Below, piece after piece: positions 45,757 to 59,807 of a stretch of 64,000 nt of DNA (the stretch's first letter is position 1; each line of letters starts with the position of its first letter). The translations under genes and the position numbers were made by a program. A model generated the notes under the pieces. The model searched no databases. It was not told the DNA's origin and was given only the letters and a program-made list of their open reading frames with translations. The stretch lies in the NCBI GenBank assembly GCA_049724395.1, contig JAUGWO010000168.1, forward strand, positions 62,001-126,000. Reading direction: 5' to 3'. Source of the stretch: Spongospora subterranea f. sp. subterranea (taxonomy: Eukaryota; Endomyxa: Phytomyxea; Phytomyxea; Plasmodiophorida).

Positions 45757-48700
45757 TTATCGGCTAGAAAGGAACTGATCCACCTTATCTGCACAGTACT
45801 GGCCTTCTGCAATCGCCCAAACTACCAATGACTGCCCTCGACGACAGTCGCCGCAAGCAAATACATCCTCTGATTTTGTTGAAAAAGTGCCGTATTCTGC
45901 ATCAATGTTGCCTCTCTTGTCTATATTCACTGTGTCCCGAGTGCAATTAGTTGTTTTCGTCGCAATCCAATATCAAGAGCTAAAAATACCTCCAAAACAA
46001 TTGCTTTCTGGTCCGACAAATCCCATTGCCAATAGAACAATATCGGCTTTGAAAATCTAGCCTCCAGTTTAGTAGGGTTCCCTAGCATCATGTTTCCACC
46101 GACCTTTTCTGTACCAGGGATTTCGGAGAACGTCCACCGACGTTCTCCAGTTGCGGTATTGATGTTTTCTTTCCATTCTACGCGAACCGTTTGCACACCG
46201 GCGACTGATTCTCCTGCGGAGTCGCTAATAAAACGCTTCGAGAGGATACAAAAATGACGAGGATCGTGCCCATGTACGGCCTGAAAAATTAGATGTTGCA
46301 ATCCACCTCTGTTGAAATTATCCTAACCTTGACTTCCTGGTGGCCATAATCAACGCGGAAAATGCGAGGCCACTGAGGCCATGGGTTGTCCTCAGATCGC
46401 TGATTTTCTGGTTGAGGTAAAAGTTCGAAATTGGTTACAGACTTAGACCCGTATCTAACAGCAACACCGATGCAATCGTTGCCCGTATCACCGCCCCCAA
46501 TCACCAACACTCGACGACCTGAGAAGGAGCTGCACATTAGCGTCTTCAAAGGAACTATTACCAGTTCAGACAAACCTGCACAATCAAAACGGTGACCGGA
46601 TATGTCTGTGCCTTCAGCCCGCGCAGTTGCGATGAAACTTAGAAAATCCATTGCACAATGGACGCTATTCAATTGCGTAAGACCAAACTGTATACTGAAG
46701 TTCTCGGAAATTACCCTTTCAAGGCACGCCCTGGGATAGGTAGTTCCCGAGGCAGCGTTGATCCAATTGCTAAAACAACGGCATCGCTTTCCTCTCGTAA
46801 TGAATTGAGGGAAGGGGCCCCTGGGGATCCGATCGCGGTCCCGCTATAAAACCGAACTCCTTCGGCCTTCAAAAGGTCAACCCTTCTTTGCAAGACCTGG
46901 GAAATGATGAGATGTTGCTCAATCGGTAAACTCGCGCGAACCTTTATTTTATCCAGCTTCATATTGGGCACCCCATACATTAAGAGGCCGCCAATAAGCT
47001 TGGACCGTTCGAAAACGCGAACGGAATGACCGTATACACGATTCAGCCGATGAGCAACCGCCAAACCCGCCGGACCCTGCGTTTGAACATATATGACGTG
47101 GGACCAGGTTTAACTGTAATCTTACCGATCCAATAACAGAAATGATTTTTCCAGTCCGAAAACTGGGTTGAACAGCCCTGTGCACGTAGTTAGATGACAA
47201 ACCAGGTTTCATAAAACGAGTCTCACTGAATATGCCCCGCTTTAAAGGCCTTCTCAATGATGGCTAGTTCGACATTTTTTATGGTGACAGGTTCTTCAAT
47301 TATTCCCTAAATTGGAGAATCATTACCCCTATTGATCAAGAGAAGCTCAGGCAACAAACCAAGACACAAGAAGCTTCACACGGTGCGGGACAAACGCGTC
47401 CCGTAAACTCTGGGAAAGGATTGGTTGACAGTAATATTTGAAGGGCAGCTTCCCAGTCATTTTTCACGATTAAGCTGTTGAACTCTGGAATACGATTACC
47501 AAGCGGACAGCCAGTAGTTTTTTGATGACAAAACGGTACGCCACAGTCCATGCATCTAGCACGTCTATTAAACAACCCGCGTATTTTCGCTAAAGAAACT
47601 GTTAAGAATTACCTGGACACTTGAGTTTTCAACATGTTAGCATCTGCAGAATCAACGAGGAGTTCTTCAAAATCTGAAACGCGCGTAGAAACATCGCGGT
47701 AATCAAAACTGGTTTTTCGTCTGGAATGAAAGATCATCGTCAGCGCAGAAATATCGTGAACAAGAAAAAACAAGCGTACTTGAATTTCAAAAACTCAGGC
47801 TTAATTCCTGATACTTTGGAGGTGCTTTTATGGGAATTTCCTTCGGAATGATCATTGATCACTTTTTTTAGACCTTCGATTTGCGCCTTGTTGTCAGCTA
47901 ATGCTTGCTGGAAATCCTTGGGAAATATTTTGATGAACTTGGAAATGCATTCGTGCCAATTATCGAGAACAGATTTTGCAAGTAATGACCCGGAAACAAG
48001 ATGATGCTCAGAAATTAAGTCTCGTAACAGTCTAATATCGGAACCCTCAACGACCTAAAAGCACATTATTTGAAGCCATACCATACAAACACTACAATGC
48101 TACTGGCAATAAATCAATAGTTTCTAAGTTGCACTTCGATTGGAACGTCGGAATTCCGTTCAAAGCGTAAACAAAGGCGATTCCCCCGGTCATTCCTGCT
48201 CCAAAATTACGGCCAGTGTCTCCCAGACACACGACAGTTCCTGAGAGACCCCAATGATGCATTTATCTTCCACATATAAGAGATCAGCCTTTACCTCCGG
48301 TCATGTATTCACAGCAGTGATCACCAGCACCTTCAACAACGCAAGTTCCACCAGAATTCCTGACGCATAAACGCGAAGCAGCTCGTCCGGCAATGAATAC
48401 CTTTCCACTTGTAGCTCCATACAATCCAACGTTTCCCACGATGGTGTTCAACTCGGGGCGGAATTTTGAATCTCGCGGTGCCTTTACTATTATGCAGCTA
48501 CAACCAAAGAATTCGTTTACAATTTCTATCGATCCTTGCAAAGTGAATACTCACCCTCCAGAAAGACCTTTGCCAACATAGTCATTTGCGTCTCCTTCCA
48601 AATCAAACCTAATCCCTTTCGCTAAAAATGCACCAAAACTTTGTCCAGCGCTCCCCATAAACCGAACATCAATTACCCCATCGTGAATTTGATGTTTCGC

Positions 48701-51700
48701 ATAATTTTGATATACGAAGTTTGACAAACGCGCTCCCACAGAACGATGCGTGTTTCTACAATAGCGCATGGCTAAGAACAACAAATGATAACCATATCAT
48801 GCAAACGCACTGGATAATGAATTCTGCAGCGAATTGGGAGTTGGGCTCAGCAACTTGAAGTTGGCTTATGATTTGTAAATCTAAACACTTGGAAAAATCA
48901 TGCTTCTGCGCAACTGTGTTTCTGGAACTCGTCAATAAAGGAGCGAATTTCGTAATCAACGAATACCTGTGAACGGTATCAAAACTCCCAAATGCGACCG
49001 CCGGTGTCAATATGCATGAAAGATCTAGAGTCCTCGTCTTACTGAAATTATGGCAATCTTGGTTCATCTGCAACAAAATTAGCAATAGAATTTGAGAGCG
49101 CAGCAGCTCCGGGAGAAACCTGGAGCAAATCACAACGTCCAATAATTTGTTCGAGTCTTTCAAACCCCAAAGAGGCTAAAATAACCCTATCAGTAAAGTC
49201 AGAAATTTAGCAAGCTCCGTTCACAGCGGTAATGCCCTCACCGAACGTCTTCCGCAACTAGAAACAGGTAATTCACAACATGCTCCGGTTGGCCTTTAAA
49301 CTTTGCTCGTAATACTGGATCCTGTGTGGCGATTCCAACGGGGCATCTACAATGAATGAGCGGCATGTAAAATATCACAGAATATTATTAATACGTGTTA
49401 AGATGGCATTTCCGCATCATCAAACAGCCTAAAACGATCAGAGGAGCTGTGGCGAATCCAAATTCTTCGGCACCGAGCATCGCAGCTTTAACAACATCCA
49501 GACCTGAGCAAAGGTGCAATAAATCGACGGATAGAGACATGCTTTTACAATTAATTACCTGTTCGAAGCTGACCATCGGTTTGTAAAATCACTCGACTCC
49601 TGGTGAATGGCTTATCAAATAAAAAAAGCAATTCGCCTTGCATATTACCTCAACCCGTTTTGTACTAACGTTTGATGGGTCTCGGATAGTCCAAGTTCCC
49701 ACTTGTGTGAAAAACTGTCAGATCAACAAAAATTTTCGATCAACATGCGAATTACCGGAATTCCGGCGTGTTTAATGCCCGTCCAGGTGGAGGCTCCGGT
49801 TCCACCATCATGCCCAGATATAAGAATGTGGTCAGCTTTGCCTTTTGCAACCCCAGAGGCCACTACGCCAACTCCAACTTCTGCAATGATATTAACAACA
49901 TCGCGATAAGAGGATTCGAAAGGGATTACCTGAGACTAGCTTGACTGATATTCTGGCGGATGGATTCGAACATTTTAAATCATAAATGAGTTGCGCTAAA
50001 TCTTCAATCGAATACACATCGTGATGAGGTGGAGGCGAAATTAGACCAACGCCAGGAGTTGAGTGGCGTGTTTCAGCAATCGCCTTCGTCACTTTATGTC
50101 CAGGCAACTCTCCCCCTTCGCCTGGTTTGGCTCCCTGACCGTTGACGTCGACATTTGAATTTAGGAAGACACATTCGTGTTACCTGGGCCATTTTGATTT
50201 GTATTTCATCAGCATCCGACAAATAGGCAATGTTCACTCCAAATCGGCCAGATGCAACTTGTTTGGTGGCAGATCTCGCATCTGTGCCCAACCTATTGGG
50301 TTCTTCTCCGCCTTCTCTGATTCATTTACGTTTTTAGGTCAAGCTTAACATTACGTTTAGTAAGATTTACCCAGTGTTTGATCTTCCCCCAATTGAATGC
50401 ATCGCTTTTGCAAGAGATGTGTGGGCTTCGCGAGATAGCGACCCGAATGACATCGCGCTAAAAAAGTACGATAAACGATGTGCAAGATAAGAAAGACGCT
50501 TATACCCGGTACAAAAGCGTTTGACAATGTTTTTTGCTGGTTCAACCTGGTCAAGATCGATACAAGCCCTGCCATCAGTTTGCAGTTTAAGTAATCCGCG
50601 GATAGTAACAGATTCAACAAGTTTATTCGCCAGGGAAGTAAACTTAGTGAAAGCTGCTTGATCATTGGATTGACAAGCTTGTTGCAATGCAACTATAGCG
50701 TCCTTGGAAAAAAAATGACGATTTTGCTTAAAAAAAAAGAGGATCACATACCGGATGGTTGATATGCAGCTCGGCAGCGTGTAGACTTCGCCAATGAAAT
50801 TCCCCAGGAGCGTCCAGGAACGTGTCCCTGATTTTTCCAAACCCGGAGCAATGTAGCGTTCTGGTGTCCTGCTCAATATAATCAAAGCCAACGCCACCAA
50901 TTCTTGACGGTGCTCCACGGAAGCACACCTGCATGACCTATAGTATCACATGCAGTTAAAATGATTTCAATTATGTGAGAGTGAATAAACCAACCTCCTT
51001 GTGGATTCCAATCGCTTCGAACAGCTGTGCCCCTTTGTAGCCTTGCAAGGTAGAGACACCCATTTTGGCCATTACCTGACAGAAATTAGGACAATTGCAA
51101 AGGAAATTGCTTGATGAACCTTGGCTATTCCACGATTCACCGCCACTTGAAAATTTTTAACTAAAGAGTCACTGCTTTTCTTGTGTCCTAATTTATTGCA
51201 CATTGCACAATACGCGATTCTGGGAAATATTGCATCGGCACCGAACCCTAACGCGGTGAGATTTCATTCAAGAACGCCGTTTCACATATTTCAGGTGTTG
51301 TACCGATAAGGCAGCAAAACTGATGAGTTTGAGAGCAGTCCCCTGCATCGGCAACCAGGCAGACACTGGATCGTAAATGATGGTATATCAAGTGCTGATG
51401 AACGGCGCCAATTGACAAAAGGGAACAAATTGGAGCCCTACAACAGAGCGATCGGTTTAAACAGGAATCTTAAAGACAGCATATGACAATACCTTATGTC
51501 TGAGACCTTATCGTCAGAAAGTATCAATAATCGTAAGCCAGAACGTACTGCCGTTTCGGCGGCTGATTGAATTCGCAGAATATTTTCGTGTAAACTTCCC
51601 CCATTACAAGAAGTTTCCATTGTGCAATCTATCACTGTCGATTGCCAGCATCCTGTTAGTGTCCTTAACGCAGCCATTTCCCTGGATTTTGATCACGTCA

Positions 51701-54127
51701 CTTTCCGCTGCTTGGCAAAAATTCAAAACGTACCGAGGCTGTAACACTGGGCTATCTAAAACCAACCCTTGAGCGGAGGCCTCATAGTCAGGCAAAATAA
51801 TATTTCCTTCGGCACCAACGGGGCATCTGAGAGAGGTAATAATCGACTCTCGAATTGGGTCTATAGGCGGATTGGTTACTTGTGCGAACCTGAAAACAGT
51901 TTTAAGTCATGTGTGATTACGAAATAAATACGACCCACATTTGCTTAAAATACTCATAAGGAAGTTTTGGATTTCTTGAAAGAACGGCGAGAGGCACGTC
52001 TGTTCCCATGGACCCAAGCGCCTCTGGCAACCAAGTATCAAACGAAAGTTCAATTTTTACAACGATAGTTTCTCACCATATCCTGATAAACCCATGGGTG
52101 CAAGAAGAAGATCAAGAGTTTCGGAAGTGTATCCGAAAGCTTTCAAGTATGGGACCAAGTTTTGTCCATCATCACCTAAAGAGATCTGACAAAGACGAAA
52201 GCTTAAACCAAACAGACAAAAAATGTAGCCTTTGAGACCTCTTTATTGACATCGTCTTCACAAACGTCAATTTCGCTTAGTCTCAACGATTGCCTGGCGA
52301 TCCATGAGCTATACGGGCGCCGCATGGACATATCCTGCTTAAATTGCGCGTCGTCAACAATTCGCTGCTTGCATAAATCAACCATGAAAACTTTTCCAGG
52401 TTCAAGATTTCCTTAACAAAAAAGTTCAGGTTTCTCAGATTTGGTTTTCAAATTTCATAACCTTTCGAAATTATGGATGATGGATCAACGTCGATGACGC
52501 CAACTTCACTTGCGCAGATTACTTTTTGATCTGCGGTGATACAAAAGCGTCCAGGGCGCAAACCGTTTCTGTCAAGAACTACAAAAAAAGTCAGGTAAAT
52601 TGCCTAGTTCAAAATAAACGAATCACCCTGCTCCAACCACATCACCATCGGAAAACGCCACTACTGCAGGCCCGTCCCAAGGCTCCATTAAATAGGAATA
52701 AAATTCATGCATTGCACGAACTTCCGGCTATATTGTTTCATTAAAACCATCTAAAAAATGTCGAAAAATGTATTTTTTGCAAAGGACGTACTGGCATGGT
52801 ACAGTTTTTCTGCCACGATTCTGGCAGCATTATCGCCACACAATCTGGCAGTGGCCTGCTTGCGGCAAGATGGAGAAATTCCAGTACGTTATCGAATGCT
52901 CCAGAGTCACTGACGTTTTCTTCAACAACTGGATAGAGACTCCTAAGATCATTCCCAAAAATCCCCCCTTGCATTGACCCTTCACGGGCAGTCATCCAAT
53001 TACAGTTTCCTGTAGGAAAAAATGGACATTATGGAGCATATTCCCACAAACAGCAACTGCCCACCTCGCAAAGTGTTGATTTCACCATTATGGCACATAG
53101 TACGAAGCGGCTGTGCCCGTTCCCACGAGGGGAACGTATTTGTGCTATATCGAGAGTGCACCATCGCCAACTTGGCAGTCAAACTTTGATAGAATTTTCA
53201 AAAATTGGTGCTTTTTTAACGTGGAACATGAATAAAACTTACTTTGGGTTAGAAAGATCGGGAAAATAGCTCGATAACTGTTCTGGTGTCAGTTGGCCTT
53301 TATAGACGATTGTTTTTGAGGACAAGGAACAGATGTATACAGGGCTGTTATTCCCGAAAAAGTTCTATATTCGACGACATTAGCAAATGAAAACACATTT
53401 ACCGTTGACTAACTCACTTGAACCCCTTTCCTAAATAGATAAAGCGCGGCATCGAATGGCAGTGCCATTTTAACTATATCGAGTTTGCGGATAAAGCATT
53501 GCTGAATTTCGGGCTCTGAAGATAACGGTGCAGCACCGAGCCGTGAGTTGTTGGTTGGTACTTGCCTCCACCAAAACACTTCTAAGCCGCATTTCCTGGC
53601 AATACCCTCGCAAGTTTCTTGAATTGAATCAAAACGTCTGCAGCTAAATTAGATCTTCGCAGCAGTATGCATAGATTACCGACTTTGGCATAAAAAAATT
53701 TCCAGCTCCATAATGTCCGGCCTCAGGAAGCGATATCTTAGCTAAGCCGGCTTCCTGTCTGAAAAAGGAGTCAGGCATGGATATCATAATTCCGGCTCCA
53801 TCCCCAGCGTTCTCGTCGCATCCACAAGCTCCTTAGAAATTCAGTGTCAACAACGGGGCCGGCTAATGCTATTACAGATAGTTTTTGACCTCGATGTTGT
53901 AAACGCGCAAGAATAGTCAGTGCATCCCGGACGGTTTTATGGGTATGATTTCCAGTTAGATCGGCAATAAACGCAAGACCGCATGCGTCCCGCTCTTGAT
54001 CCGGATCATATAGGCCCCGCGCCTTGGGCAATCTATAGCCGACATGCCAATCCTGATGTTGATCGACCTCAGTCATCCGACGACAGCGATATGAGAACCG
54101 CTTATGATATATGGACCCGATATACAC
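45757..54127 (-). CDS. NAD(P)H-dependent glutamate synthase, fused large and small domains (GOGAT)
   Basis: Fused glutamate synthase, which makes two glutamates from glutamine and 2-oxoglutarate. From the N-terminus: glutamine amidotransferase with the catalytic Cys in [15 protein letters not shown], then [34 protein letters not shown] and [12 protein letters not shown]. The FMN/synthase part holds the [15 protein letters not shown] stretch and [20 protein letters not shown] with [12 protein letters not shown]. The GXGXG beta-helix has [20 protein letters not shown] and [16 protein letters not shown]. The small-subunit-like part has the Fe-S cysteines [21 protein letters not shown] and [11 protein letters not shown], the NAD(P)-binding [15 protein letters not shown] and the C-terminal [20 protein letters not shown]. 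Dozens of short introns split it; the total of about 8.4 kb fits a protein near 2100 aa. The start is at 54127 or the in-frame Met at 54076. Animals mostly lack this enzyme; fungi, plants and many protists have it. Confidence 0.93.
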
Positions 54128-54979
54128 TTTGAATTAAGCCATGATTATAATGAATGTTGCCCCTCTCCCCCGCGACAACAGGGAAAACGCGTAGGAGGCG
54201 TAGCGCACACACTCCACCCATTATCAGATACAGATATCAGTCAGATATCCCTGTGCCCCCGGCTGGGTCCGATTGACTACAACTGTGGCACTGTCGCTTC
54301 AATTCATTTGGCGCACCGGGGTGCAACTCTGCACGTGGCCGCACAGACGCGGTAGAGATCCGGCCACTGTTGGCTCTTGGTCAACAACTCACCTGGCCCA
54401 GGTCATAAAATCCATAAATAGCATTGTGTAGCCGGTCCACGTGCTGCTGCGCTTTTCGTCAAGTGTCATTTGCGCAGCTGATTGCATGTTTATCTGTAGG
54501 TATCTATATAAATTAACAATCCTGAAATTAACACTTCCAGTGTCCACTTAAAGAAAAAATCTCATTCATTGGCGCCACTCGATCACGCCAAAAAATGACA
54601 CGTTCATGAATATTTTTTTGTTCACACTGAAAAAATGCTTAATGCTCATTTTTGACGCTGCTCCTGGATTCCGGTAATCGGATTTTCAAATCATTATGTC
54701 ACCGTGAAAAAAACAAAGTCGCATCATAAATCGGGTGCATATCTTCACTTCCGTTTTCATTTTCAGTCCATGAGTAATGTCATATCGAGGTTTATCCTCT
54801 GCAAATGGCCTAAATTATGTACTATTGTCGACCTTATTCGTAGCCACCGGTTAATTGCAGATAGGAGATAGAGATTACTTTATCGTCTAGATTGAAAGAT
54901 TGCCAACGACGAAGGGGGAGAGCGACGGGATCGCGTCCCGATTCCGCAGTTTTATCTTGGCGACCGAACCGTCTATAAC
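54128..54979. other. Divergent promoter interval between GOGAT and Maf
   Basis: 850 bp with no convincing open frame; the middle (54560-54740) is AT-rich with several poly-A runs. It should hold both 5' regions. Confidence 0.5.
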
Positions 54980-55892
54980 ATGATCTACGATCTCATTCCA
55001 TCATTGGCATCGTTGAAGGTGTATTTGGCGTCAACGTCACCAAGGCGGCGCGACATCCTGAACCAAATCGGCCTAGATTTCTGTGTTGTCGATAGCGGGT
55101 TTGATGAAAGCTTGATCGGCCACGATCGATTGTCATCACCGGCAGAATATGTTCAGGCATCAGCTTATCTCAAGGCAGTTTCCGGCAAGGCCCTATTCCC
55201 AGATGCAGATGTTGTAATTGGGGCGGATACCGTCGTTGTCTTTGACGGTCAGATTTTGGAAAAGCCCAAAGGTCGAAAACGTCACATGTTCACGACAATG
55301 TCGAAATCAAACCAATAGTGTAGATGACGCCGATGGATACGAAATGATTCGGAAATTGAGCGGTTCAACCAACACCGTTTATACAGGAGTATCTGTTATA
55401 TTTCCATGTCCTAATGATGATCGGGTTCAAAACCCAGAGTTTATTGGCCGGATTATGGACCTCTTACCCGATGGATTTTGTCCTCGTTTCAACCGCACTT
55501 GGGTATTTTGAAACGTATATGGCGATCGGTTCCCCAACTCGGGCGTGCCCGTTTTTTATTCAGGTCTCGTCGACAGACGTCACGTTTGGGGAATTGGATG
55601 ACGATCTGATTCGTGCTTATATCAAGACTGGAGATCACCGGTAAACGACTCTGTCGGTAATCTCAATTCCGTATACTGATTTCGTCGATCTGTAGCGATA
55701 AAGCTGGATCGGTAAATGATATAACGTTGTTCTCGTTCGCTTCTTTCTGTTGAACATCTACAGTACGGGATTCAAGGATTCGCGGGCACATTTGTATCTG
55801 GAATTAACGGATGCCACTTGAACGTGATGGGATTTCCACTTAGTGAATTCGTCAAGCATTTGCGGAGCGTATTGTTCAATAAACACCAATAA
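54980..55892 (+). CDS. Maf/ASMTL-type nucleoside triphosphate pyrophosphatase
   Basis: Maf-family house-cleaning enzyme that hydrolyses non-canonical nucleoside triphosphates (dTTP/UTP-type in most eukaryotic members). Motifs: VYLASTSPRRRDILNQIGLD (SPRR substrate-binding motif), SPAEYVQASAYLKA, VVIGADTVVVFDG (catalytic Asp region) and LEKPK. After an intron ending TGTAG come DADGYEMIRKLSGSTNTVYT, then VSSTDVTFGELDDDLIRAYI, and the final exon DKAGS|YGIQGFAGTFVSGING with LNVMGFPLSEFVKHL, ending at TAA 55890-55892. About five exons. All family motifs (SPRR, ExKP, GADT, GI(Q)G) are present, so it should be active. No methyltransferase domain follows, unlike human ASMTL. Confidence 0.9.
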
Positions 55893-55982
55893 CAACACGA
55901 GCACATACCAGAGTACCAATCGATCTTTGTTTGTGTTCTTCATCTTGAACGATATAAGCCTGGATCGCGGTGGTTGTTGGCG

Positions 55983-57039
55983 ATGGCGGATGGATCCTAT
56001 ACGCACAAATGCCGGATTGGCAATTGGAGTGAAGATTTCGAGCTGGAGCAGGTTTGACTGCAATCGTTCACATGACCTTGTCCTGATATTTTGATCAAAC
56101 TCCAATGAACAGCTTCGGATGAAAGAGTATCTGAATAAAAAACAAGCAGGGGAACTACTAATCACGAAATATCAAGCGAAAGTCAACCATTCCCTTCAAC
56201 CTGTACAATTATCAACCGACACTGAAGGAATCGTTCGATTTGGTAATTGTGTTCTGCTTTATTCATGTAAAACCAAAGGAGTTCTATCGAACGATATTGG
56301 CGACCTCATAATATCGGGAGGTGAAAAAGCTTACTCTGTCACTACGAGTACAGTTTCAAAGAATGCTGCAGCGAGAAACGCCTATGTAAGCAAACTTTAT
56401 CACGTGAGATCGGAAACCTGAATAATTGGTTTAGATCATCGAACCAGTTGGCCAACATGACCAAAATGGTGACGCTGTTCTGTTCGGGAAGCCTTTCCGT
56501 TTGAGAGCTCATCCGAAATTGAGTCAGCAAACAGCGCTTTATTTGCATTCTCAGCCCGTATCTCCTTTGTCTGCCTCAAAATATTCACGACATCAAGAGG
56601 TACATCGCCGGCGTGGGTTTTGGGAGTCTTCGCTTATGACAAGTTGCAGGTGCTTCTTCATCCTGCTGTCAATACTTTTGATTCAGTCTGGAAGGTTTGC
56701 TTCAAAGACAAAGACCTTCGCCTGGAAATGGAAGGCAATCGCGTCCCTGTATGTTTTCTTCATCACCAACATTGATAACCCTTGCTGAATCAGCTTCATT
56801 TACAGAACAGAGCCGAGGTTGTGATTATGCATTGTCAGACTAGACAATGCCTGAGCTCGGATTTCATCAAGTATGAAAATGATTTCGGTGTCGAATTTGA
56901 AGTCTGCGCAAAAACGTTTGCTGACGTTGCTAAGAATCAGACAATGAAGCAAGAATTTCAAGGAGAAATAATACCTGAGACAGCACAACGGAATGAGCAT
57001 ACAAACAATCACTGGGCATTTATTCTTCAAAATCCGTAA
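55983..57039 (+). CDS. CFAP161: Cilia- and flagella-associated protein 161
   Basis: CFAP161 is a microtubule inner protein of doublet microtubules in motile cilia. Exon 1 starts MADGSYTHKCRIGNWSEDFE, matching the family RIGNW-EDxxLEE start. After an intron of about 60 bp the chain continues LRMKEYLNKKQAGELLITKY, NHSLQPVQLSTDTEGIVRFG and NCVLLYS. The C-terminal exon has EVVIMHCQTRQCLSSD, DFGVEFEVCAKTFADVAKNQ and ends EHTNNHWAFILQNP, matching the conserved NHCHT-NRxLxxxx / GxExEVxAxT / NHWxxxxGNP end. Four or five exons. It ends 36 bp from the stop of the HSL-like gene on the other strand, and starts 90 bp after the Maf gene. Confidence 0.9.
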
Positions 57040-57075
57040 ATTAATAAAGTGACCATTTTTTGGTATATAAAGTTT

Positions 57076-59807
57076 TTAGGGGAGCAGGACAGAGGGAGGA
57101 TTTGGAGTTTTAACGCACAATCCCGCACGTATCCATTGGCCAGCAAGTTCAACCGCAGCAGATGCAGATGGGACTAACACGACAAACCCCAGGAAACCAT
57201 GGACCAAAGTCGGGAAAATTTTCAGTTGGCAAAAAACACCTAAGAGCATTCGAAAAATGACCCAGTTCAGAAATCCTTGAAAATTCGTACCTGCAGCAGA
57301 TAATTTATGAACAAAATCTATCGATTCGTCGAGCTGTTGTCACATGAATTCCACCGAACAAACGAGAAATCACAGAACACTTACCATAGGATCTACGCCT
57401 CCAGACATGATGCAAGTGGGAGGAAACCCAGAAAGCAGTCGCTGGGGAGCTGACATCGGTGATGCGCAAAGGTCAAGATCTGACTCTGAACTGAACGGCA
57501 GATAAACTGATCGCGACTGCACTAATACTGACAACGGCACGATCAGGTCGTTAAAAAACGCGCATCGTGACGGTGTCATTGCGCCCAACCGAACACTTAG
57601 AACAGGATAGCAAAGAATCAATTGATCCGGTCGCTTGACCCGGTGTAACTCAGCCTGAAGACAAATTGACGCTGCCAATGCCCCACCTGCACCATCGCCA
57701 ACGAGCACAATCTATCAAATTGGTTAGCCGCAGAATCAGCTGCAAAAATGACGGTCCCGTACACGTGTTGGAACGAACCCCAATCCTCCCAATACAATCC
57801 ATCTATTCAAATTCATTATAATTGCACATTACACATGAAATTAAAATGTTCTCACTTATATAACGCAAACGATTCCGCAACTGCTTCCGGATAAGTATGA
57901 TCGGCATGTAAAATGAAATTAGCAGTGACAATGGGGGCTCCTGTTATAGCAGCCCACTTTGCCAAATAACCGATGTCAGCTGCGACCATGTTCATCACCC
58001 ATGATCCACTGCGTATGACCAGGGCAATAGGGGGGATGTCACTACCGAACTGGATTTTATTTGCTGATCTCTATTTTAACTCAGGTAAGCATGGGCAAAA
58101 CAACGGACAATATATTTCCTACATCCCCAATTATGGTTCCTTGCCGATTGAGAACAACCCTAACTTGATGCTTGAGTCCAGTTGGTCCATCAAACTGGAC
58201 AAATCTTTCGTCGCAAACTGTTCGGAAGGGTAGGTGCAAAGATGCGGAGGATAACTTCTTGCTCATCCTAAATTACAAAGCGTTTAAGGCAATGAATACC
58301 CAGTCCTTGAATCTAATTACCAATCATCGATTTGGGACCAGTCGGTTTTGATAACCCGCAGGTCGCTCGAAGTAAGAAGCTCTCGAGCCATCGATGCCGC
58401 GATGTTAGGGCGCATTGCAAAATATACGGAGGATAACATCGCTATGGGAGCTCCAAACCATCTGCAAGACGATAAAGAATGCCATACACTGAAGCTTGCG
58501 TATAAAACGTTGATTGCCCGATAAAGCAACGCAACTCGGTAATTGATCATAGAAACTGGAACATCAGGAGGCGCAACCAAATCAAGCTGCACTCAGGGTA
58601 AATGATAGTCAAACGCAATGGCAATCTTAAACATTTTACCATCCAACGTGAAATGGGAATCCCTGCACTCGGCACCTGCATTTCGTCTATTACAGAGACG
58701 GCCGAGCACCACAAACGGAACAGAATGAGCATCTCGCGGTGAAGAATACGAAGACGACGCAATTTGAGAGCAAGTAAGCGTCGGTATAGTATAAAAGAAC
58801 AGAAAATCGGGGAAAAGAGGGAGATTAGCACGCCCATAGGAGTTGCCGCAACCGATAGAATACTTGCCACCCCTAATACGTTTCGAAGCTTGGGAAACAA
58901 CCTGAGCAAGAACTCGCAAAGGAAAATGCCACTAAACCCAGCGGCAGCGCAGCCAGCACTAATGGCTTTACTATAGAAGACAAATGATCGGAAAGAATTC
59001 CAGCGAACCAGCATATGCAAAGTCAACCGCAATGAATACAAGTTCTTATACATTAAGCCAAGAAGTGAAACAATGCCGCCGTAATGCTTCCAAGGCATTT
59101 TTCTCAGTTGGTCTGACCTCCTTTGAGTCCCTGACGGAGATGATGGCGTGGCTTCCACATCAGATTTTGATGAAGATGGGGACGATACCAGACTAGAAGA
59201 CGTGAATATGCGACGGTCCAATTGTTGTATATCTTCAACTGAAGACGGCTTCGAACGATCCGATTCTGGGGGATTAAATAAGCTCAATAAATCACTACTG
59301 CTACCACGTAGAGAGCTCGACTTTGACGTGCTAGAACTTAACGCTGGAGACCTTTCTTCAACTTTTCGATCAATTTTGCGGGCAGCAACGGTTTGGTCCC
59401 CAGGAGCATTTACCGGTGGCGGTTGTTCTGCCACGCCAGAATGAATTACAGGTGGCGCTCCGGATTTCACAGCTCGCGAATCAGTATGTATTCTAACTCT
59501 ATCTGCATATGCGAAGAGAGACCGTTCCAGAACTGCTATGGTCAAACCGATGTCGCGGATTTCGTCTGAGATGCTCCCGTGACTATAGCATCGTTTACAA
59601 GCCACGACAGCATGGCATACATTGTCAATCTGAAATAGGTCCTGAATTGACAGAAAAACATCGCATGTAAATGTGTCTTACAGCTGTCGAGGTTCGGAGC
59701 AGTTCTTTTGTGGCATAGCGGGCCCAGCCCTTGGCCGTAAATATATTCTCATTCTGGATGCCTACCGATTCCGCCTTTGACCGATGCCTTGTGTGCCTGA
59801 CGGCCAT
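57076..59807 (-). CDS. Hormone-sensitive-lipase-like protein lacking the catalytic motifs
   Basis: Multi-exon protein with the HSL layout: an N-terminal helical HSL_N-like region (GWARYATKELLRTSTAVRHI; HAVVACKRCYSHGSISDEIR), a low-complexity Ser-rich linker, hydrophobic helices, then an alpha/beta-hydrolase core. The core aligns clearly with HSL: IPPIALVIRSGSWVMNMVAA with IGYLAKWAAITGAPIV, HADHTYPEAVAESFALYK, VLVGDGAGGALAASICLQ, LILCYPVLSVRLG, FPPTCIMSGGVDPM, DESIDFVHKLSAAG and FPTLVHGFLG. However, the oxyanion-hole HGGG is RSGS here (58002-58013), and the nucleophilic Ser of GDSAGG is Gly (GGT at 57691-57693). The Asp (GGVDPM) and His (VHGF) positions are retained. It is therefore probably not a lipase by the usual mechanism. 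The 3' end uses two introns before VFCQLKIFPTL and stops at 57076-57078. Confidence 0.85.
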
